A stretch of DNA of 38,591 nt from Thermoguttaceae bacterium (lineage in GTDB: Bacteria > Planctomycetota > Planctomycetia > Pirellulales > Thermoguttaceae): NCBI GenBank assembly GCA_029975295.1, contig JARKPK010000095.1:1-38591 (forward strand), given 5' to 3'. A program made the translations under genes and the position numbers. Under the pieces are notes generated by a model that was not told the origin of the DNA, made no database searches, and saw only the letters and a program-made list of their open reading frames with translations. Positions 34,067 to 38,591 of this stretch are shown here, piece by piece (position 1 is the first letter of the stretch; each line of letters starts with the position of its first letter).

Positions 34067-34402
34067 ATGCCTTCTGCCGACGAACGTTACGATGCCGCCA
34101 TTGCGTTGCAGCAAAGTGGCAAAACAACCGAAGCGGTGGCCGAATTGGAGAAACTGGCGGCCGACGAACCTCAATTCGCCTTGGCGCATTCGGCTTTGAG
34201 CGTGTTTTACAGCCGTTTGCAGCGGCACGACGACGCAGTGGCCGAAGCCCAAAAGGTTTGCGAACTTGAGCCCGACGATCCGTTCAGTTTCATGTCGATG
34301 AGCATCATCTGCCAGAAAGCCGGTCGAATCGCCGAGGCCGAGGCGGCGATGAGCCAAGCGGTCGAAAAGCAGTGGGCCGCTCGACGGGGATTTACGGCTT
34401 GA
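34067..34402 (+). CDS. Small tetratricopeptide-repeat protein
   Basis: 111 residues with no signal peptide or membrane segment. Three helix-turn-helix TPR units are visible: DERYDAAIALQQSGKTTEAV, then EPQFALAHSALSVFYSRLQR with HDDAVAEAQKVCELEPDDPF, and SFMSMSIICQKAGRIAEAEA. The G/A-A-P pattern at TPR positions (8 Ala/Gly, 20 Ala, 32 Pro/Glu-Pro-Asp) is kept. It probably acts as a cytoplasmic protein-protein adaptor; partners are unknown. AAGGAG at 34052-34057 supports the ATG at 34067. It is followed 193 bp later by murE on the same strand and could share the transcript, though a functional link is not implied. Confidence 0.82.
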   Translation: MPSADERYDAAIALQQSGKTTEAVAELEKLAADEPQFALAHSALSVFYSRLQRHDDAVAEAQKVCELEPDDPFSFMSMSIICQKAGRIAEAEAAMSQAVEKQWAARRGFTA

Positions 34403-34595
34403 CATCGGCGGCGAAATCGAGACAATCCGCCGACCATCAGCGGCCGCTTTCGACGCCGAAAAGGAGTTTGGCGTTGGGTCGCGATTCGAGCGTTGCGTGC
34501 GTTGTCCGCCGCTCGATTGAGGTCGCGTACCGCCGGGCCGATGGCTGCGGCAGCGACGGTTCCGAGCACGTGCTTCAGGCAGGGAGGCCGAGGCC

Positions 34596-36086
34596 ATGCA
34601 ACTCTGTTCCGCGATTACCGGCGGAGTGCCGCTGGGCAAGCTCTTGCCCGATGCCGGCGCCCACGCTGCCGCCGACCTTCGGGTGTACGGCTGCGCCTGC
34701 GATTCGCGGTCGGTGTCGCCGGGCGATCTGTTTGTGGCGATTCGCGGGCGGCGCGTCGATGGAACTCTGTATGCCGCCGAGGCCGCCGAGCGCGGCGCGG
34801 CGGCCATCGCTTGCGAAGAGCCGCTGATCGAATCGACGCTGCCGGTGATTCGCGTGGCCGATGCCCGCGAAACCTACGCCCGGCTTTGCCAACAGTTCGC
34901 CGGCAATCCCGGCGACCAACTGAAGCTGGTCGGCGTGACCGGCACCAACGGCAAGACGACCACTTCCCACCTCGTTGCCGGAATCCTTTCCGCGGCCGGC
35001 TACGATTGCGGACTGATCGGCACGCTGGGCAATTTTGACGGCGTGGACCTCGAACCGGCCTCGTGGACGACGCCTCCGGCCGACGTGCTGGCCGATCTCC
35101 TCGGCCGAATGGCCGCCCACGGGTGCTCGCACGCCGTCATGGAAGTTTCGAGCCACGGGCTCGATCAGTCGCGCGTGGCCGGTTTGAAGTTCGAGGCGGC
35201 CTGCGTGACCAACGTCCGCCGCGATCATCTCGACTATCATCGCACCTGGGACGAATACCGCGCGGCCAAAGCGAAGCTGTTTCGGCATCTGAAACCGAGC
35301 GGGCTGGCCGTAATCAATGCCGACGACGCAGGAGCGGCCGGAATGCTGCCGATGCTCGGCGGCGCAGCGCTGACCGTGGGAATCGAGGCCGAAGCCGACA
35401 TCACCGCAACGATCGTCGAACAGTGCCTCAGCGAACAGACCTTCCTGCTCACCGCCGGCAGCGACACCGTGCCGGTGCGCACGCGCATGGTCGGCCGGCA
35501 TCATGTGTACAACTGCCTGACGGCCGCGGCCGTCGGGCTGGCTCAGGGCATCGACCTGCTGACGGTGGTTCGCGGGCTGGAATCGGTCAAACGCGTGCCC
35601 GGCCGGCTCGAACGCTTGGAATGCGGCCAACCATTCGGCGTGTTCGTCGACTACGCCCACACGCCCGACGCCTTGGCAACGGTGCTCGCCACGCTGCGGA
35701 GCCTGACGGCGGGCAAGCTGATCTGCGTGTTCGGCGCGGGCGGCCAACGCGATTCTGGCAAGCGGCCGCTCATGGGCCAAGCGGTCGATCGCCTGGCCGA
35801 TCTGGCGATTGTCACCAGCGACAACCCGCGGCGCGAGAACCCGGCCCAAATCATCCGCGACATCGTCTCGGGCTTCCAATCGACCGAGCGGGTCGAAGTG
35901 GTGCCCGATCGCGCCACGGCAATCCGCTGGGCCCTGAGCGCCGCCGAGCCGGGCGACTGCGTGCTGATCGCCGGCAAAGGCCACGAACGCTATCAGGTGA
36001 TCGGCGACCAACGCATCGCCTTCGACGATGCCGAAGTCGCCTGCGAATGGCTCTATGAAGTTTGCCCCTACGCAGACGCCGCCTGA
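34596..36086 (+). CDS. murE: UDP-MurNAc-L-Ala-D-Glu:meso-diaminopimelate ligase
   Basis: 496 residues, the normal MurE length. It adds meso-diaminopimelate to the peptidoglycan precursor in the cytoplasm, using ATP. The N-terminal UDP-binding domain contains CDSRSVSPGDLFVAIRG. The ATP loop is VGVTGTNGKTTTSHL (112-125). VMEVSSHGLDQSRV and TNVRRDHLDYHRTWDEY follow, with the carbamylated-lysine site in AAKAKLF (Lys225). The C-terminal domain has FVDYAHTPDAL, FGAGGQRDSGKRPLM and the DNPR motif (409-412), which selects meso-DAP rather than lysine. A ribosome site GGGAGG lies about 15 bases before the start. The gene fits the view that planctomycetes make DAP-type peptidoglycan. murF follows on the same strand. 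Confidence 0.97.
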   Translation: MQLCSAITGGVPLGKLLPDAGAHAAADLRVYGCACDSRSVSPGDLFVAIRGRRVDGTLYAAEAAERGAAAIACEEPLIESTLPVIRVADARETYARLCQQFAGNPGDQLKLVGVTGTNGKTTTSHLVAGILSAAGYDCGLIGTLGNFDGVDLEPASWTTPPADVLADLLGRMAAHGCSHAVMEVSSHGLDQSRVAGLKFEAACVTNVRRDHLDYHRTWDEYRAAKAKLFRHLKPSGLAVINADDAGAAGMLPMLGGAALTVGIEAEADITATIVEQCLSEQTFLLTAGSDTVPVRTRMVGRHHVYNCLTAAAVGLAQGIDLLTVVRGLESVKRVPGRLERLECGQPFGVFVDYAHTPDALATVLATLRSLTAGKLICVFGAGGQRDSGKRPLMGQAVDRLADLAIVTSDNPRRENPAQIIRDIVSGFQSTERVEVVPDRATAIRWALSAAEPGDCVLIAGKGHERYQVIGDQRIAFDDAEVACEWLYEVCPYADAA

Positions 36087-36112
36087 AGCCGACCAGCCAC
36101 CCGCGAAATCGT

Positions 36113-36160
36113 TGCCCAGCGCGGGCGGCATTGTCGGCGCATCCCACCGTGCGCTGGGCA
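36113..36160 (+). repeat. Perfect 10-bp inverted repeat between murE and murF
   Basis: TGCCCAGCGC (36113-36122) and GCGCTGGGCA (36151-36160) are exactly complementary around 28 bases. It lies 27 bp after the murE stop and 70 bp before the proposed murF start. It may be a processing or stability hairpin, and it argues that this stretch is not murF coding sequence. Confidence 0.5.
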
Positions 36161-36229
36161 GGGCCGAGCATGCCGAAGACGCCCGCCCGCAAGGGCCGAT
36201 GTAAGCTTTCTGCGTTTTCACTGAGAACA

Positions 36230-37873
36230 ATGGATCGGCTCATCCGCGCCAACAGCCATCGTCCAACGAGCGAGCATCGGCACGCCGAGCGTGCGGCCCG
36301 CGCCCGAGGCGATGCCCCGCTGCCGACCCGCTGCCGGCCGACGTTGGCCGAACTGATCGAGGCGATTGGCGGCACTGTTGTCGCCAAGCCGCCTTCCGTC
36401 GCTGTGTCGCCTTCGGTCGGCAAGCCGTTTACGGTCGGCCGAGCGATCGATCCGCGAAACGCGGCCGTGGGAGCATCGGCCATCGACAGCCGAGCGGTGC
36501 AACCGGGCGAGATCTTCTGGGCCCTTCGCGGCGCGCGTTGCGACGGCAACGAATATGCCGCCGATGCGCTGCGCCGAGGAGCGGCTGCGGCCGTGGTGGA
36601 ACGAATCGTCGAACCGGCCGCGCCGTTGGGCACCGACGGTTCCACGGCGATCGCGCACGGGGGCAACGCATCATCAGGCGCCGCCATTCAACCCTGGATG
36701 GAGACAACCGATCCGCCCGCGGCGATCGGGCCGCGAATTCTTGTCGGCCATGTGCCGGCGGCGTTGAATCGTTGGGCTGTTTGGCGCAGGCAGCGTTTTG
36801 ACGGGCTGATGATCGGCGTCACCGGCAGCGCCGGAAAGACCACCACTCGGTCCATGATCGACCATTTGCTCGGCGCATCCGCTCAGGGCACGGCCACGCC
36901 GGGCAACTGGAACAACGAGCTGGGAGTGCCGTTGAGCCTGGCGCGGCTGCAACCCGGCGACGACTATGCCGTAATCGAGATGGGCGCGCGGCGCTCGGGC
37001 GACATCGCCCACCTGGCCGCGCTGGCCCGCCCGCACTGGGGCGTCATCACCTGCATCGGCGACGCCCACCTCGAATCGTTCGGCAGCCGCGAAGCGATCG
37101 CGCAAACCAAGACCGAATTGCTCGCCGCACTGCCTGCCGACGGACTGGCGCTGTTGGGCGACGACGATCACCTGCGGCGCGCGGCCCGCCGGTGCCGCTG
37201 CCAAGCGATCATCGTCGGCACGTCGGAGGACTGCCGCCTGCGGCCCGATTGCGTGGAGCATCGCCCCGGAAGCCTTCGGTTCCGGCTGGAGGGCCAAGCG
37301 TTCCATCTGGCAGTTTGGGGCGAACATCATCTGACCTCGGCCCTGCTTGCCGCAGCCGCGGCGCGCGAGTTCGGCCTCGATTGGCCCGAAATCGCCGATC
37401 GGTTGGCCGCCTTCCGGGCCGTGCCGCAACGATGCCAAGTGTTCCACCGCGAGGGTGTGACGATCATCGACGACACCTACAACGCCAGCCCCTCGGCCGC
37501 GTTCGCAGCGCTGAAGCTGCTCGGCGCAATCGAGCCGGCGGCGCGGCGGATTGCGATCCTCGGCGAAATGGCGGAACTCGGCGACGAAGCCGCATCGCAC
37601 CACTGGCTGCTGGGAGAAACCGCTGTGCGCGAGGGCAGAATCGATCTGCTGATCGCGTGCGGCCCCAGCGCCCGATGCACCGTGGCCGGGGCCCGCAACG
37701 CCGGTTTGTTGCGCCGTTGGGCGATTGCCTGCGGCGCTGTGGAGGAACTGCTTCCGTACGTCCCTCGAACGATTCGACCCGGCGATGCCGTGCTGATCAA
37801 GGGTTCGCGGGTGATGGCGATGGAACGGGTTGTTGAAGCCGTGCGCCCCGCGCCGGCGACCAAGTGCGCCTAA
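36230..37873 (+). CDS. murF: UDP-MurNAc-tripeptide:D-alanyl-D-alanine ligase
   Basis: 547 residues from ATG 36230, longer than usual (about 450). It adds D-Ala-D-Ala to the UDP-MurNAc-tripeptide made by MurE. Motifs: the UDP-binding entry ASAIDSRAVQPGEIFWALRG, ATP loop GVTGSAGKTTTRSMIDHLL, GNWNNELGVPLSLARL, VIEMGARRSGDIAHLAALAR, the conserved WGEHHLTSALLAAAA, the MurF hallmark IIDDTYNASPSA, and AILGEMAELGDEA. The extra length comes from an N-terminal arm rich in Arg/His/Pro and a low-complexity insert (about residues 140-175) before the ATP domain. Other starts are possible: ATG 36170, or TTG 36062 overlapping murE by 25 bp. I prefer 36230 because an inverted repeat occupies the gap. It is likely in an operon with murE. 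Confidence 0.95.
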   Translation: MDRLIRANSHRPTSEHRHAERAARARGDAPLPTRCRPTLAELIEAIGGTVVAKPPSVAVSPSVGKPFTVGRAIDPRNAAVGASAIDSRAVQPGEIFWALRGARCDGNEYAADALRRGAAAAVVERIVEPAAPLGTDGSTAIAHGGNASSGAAIQPWMETTDPPAAIGPRILVGHVPAALNRWAVWRRQRFDGLMIGVTGSAGKTTTRSMIDHLLGASAQGTATPGNWNNELGVPLSLARLQPGDDYAVIEMGARRSGDIAHLAALARPHWGVITCIGDAHLESFGSREAIAQTKTELLAALPADGLALLGDDDHLRRAARRCRCQAIIVGTSEDCRLRPDCVEHRPGSLRFRLEGQAFHLAVWGEHHLTSALLAAAAAREFGLDWPEIADRLAAFRAVPQRCQVFHREGVTIIDDTYNASPSAAFAALKLLGAIEPAARRIAILGEMAELGDEAASHHWLLGETAVREGRIDLLIACGPSARCTVAGARNAGLLRRWAIACGAVEELLPYVPRTIRPGDAVLIKGSRVMAMERVVEAVRPAPATKCA

Positions 37874-38591
37874 GGTTCGGTGCGAAAGGCCGTCCGGGTC
37901 GGCGCCGAGAAAGTCCGGCGGTGCGAGCGAATCGTTGCCAACGGGAACGGCAGGACCAGCCGGGCGTGTCGGCCGAGCGCAAATTGGATGAATCGCGGCG
38001 GATTCGGATCGTTTCTGAAAAATCGGCCTTGCGTGGAAGAGCCCTGTTACGGTACCTATCCGCCTCGAACGAACGCAATAAAACCCGTTTCGCGCGAAAG
38101 TCGCTGCAACGGCAACCAAGGGAGAACGACCATCGCGAGGGCAACCGCGGCCCCGCGTCAACAATCCATGGGTGAACGTTCGCCGGCTGTGCCGTGTTTG
38201 CGGGAATACGGCACGTACCCTCCCCTCCTTGGGTAAGGAGCTTCACAGGCGTCGCACAGGCGGTTTCTGGGTCAACCGCCGCGGCGTTGGCTTCCCGGCG
38301 AACGTTCAATGACTGAGCGCCGGGGCGGCACATCACGCGCCGTCCCGGCAGCTCAGGGATACATGCGGAGAACGGACCGCCGGCCGAAATGGGATTCCCA
38401 TAAGCGAAACCGAGAATCTCCAGAACGCAAGGCCGGGGCTTCTCGCCGCGATGGAACAACTCGTGTCCCGGCCGCGGCCGATTCTCGCCGTCAACCCGGT
38501 CTTGCGACAACCCATGCACCTTTGCCGCCGCACCCTCGATCCGCAGACACCGGCCTGCCGTTGGCCGGCCCATTTGCGTTTCCATTCCGTC
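37874..38591. other. Right-edge region without a supported gene
   Basis: 718 bp after murF. Two small perfect hairpins are present: CTCCTT/AAGGAG (38225-38240) and GGCGGTT/AACCGCC (38259-38280). A frame on the minus strand (37797-38585) overlaps murF antisense and has no motif. Two YGTYPP-encoding stretches in one plus-strand frame are described in the findings. The gap may hold the leader of the next cell-wall gene. Confidence 0.45.

Noticed and set aside
37797-38585. A 262-codon minus-strand open frame at the right edge
   Set aside because: It overlaps the murF 3' end in antisense, is Arg/Pro-rich and has no recognisable motif.

Overview
The window reads as a chromosomal segment of a GC-rich planctomycete, most likely of the Pirellulales. 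The reasons are two PEP-CTERM secreted proteins, a set of secreted carbohydrate-active enzymes, long GC-rich intergenic gaps, weak Shine-Dalgarno usage and a murE-murF pair of ordinary meso-DAP type. The lineage is inferred from gene content, not from a marker gene.

Layout. 1-9 kb (minus strand): a large MscK/KefA-like mechanosensitive channel running off the left edge, a low-molecular-weight phosphotyrosine-phosphatase-like protein, and a two-gene RND efflux operon (lipoprotein adaptor, then inner-membrane pump). 9.7-13.4 kb (plus): a small secreted EF-hand protein, a GT-C-fold membrane glycosyltransferase and an unknown membrane-anchored protein. 13.5-16.7 kb (minus): an OmpR-type response regulator and histidine kinase overlapping by 8 bp, behind a Spy/CpxP-like secreted protein with a charged, proline-rich tandem-repeat tail. 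17.4-27 kb: five secreted enzymes in alternating orientation (M60-like peptidase, BNR_4 propeller, DUF4832 protein, GH2-like hydrolase, GHL6/GH42-like hydrolase), probably for polysaccharide or glycoprotein breakdown. 27.4-30.7 kb: two PEP-CTERM genes on either side of a CAU-anticodon tRNA (probably tRNA-Ile2), with a pair of inverted ~100-bp MITE-like elements and an IS3-type transposase scar. 31.0-33.3 kb (minus): DAHP synthase and a BshB/PIG-L-type deacetylase. 34-37.9 kb (plus): a TPR protein, murE and murF.

The most striking observation is the leader of the DAHP synthase gene. A sigma70-like promoter (32439-32467) precedes a 23-codon ORF (32286-32357) with seven consecutive aromatic codons, Tyr-Tyr-Phe-Trp-Phe-Tyr-Phe. 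It is followed by an intrinsic terminator with a T7 tract (32222-32257) and by upstream segments that can form the competing antiterminator. This is a complete classical ribosome-mediated attenuator responding to all three aromatic amino acids, placed before the first enzyme of their common pathway. It is too short for routine gene calling.

Limits: no database search was possible. Family calls rest on motifs recognised by eye, and several start codons (adaptor, glycosyltransferase, murF) are uncertain.
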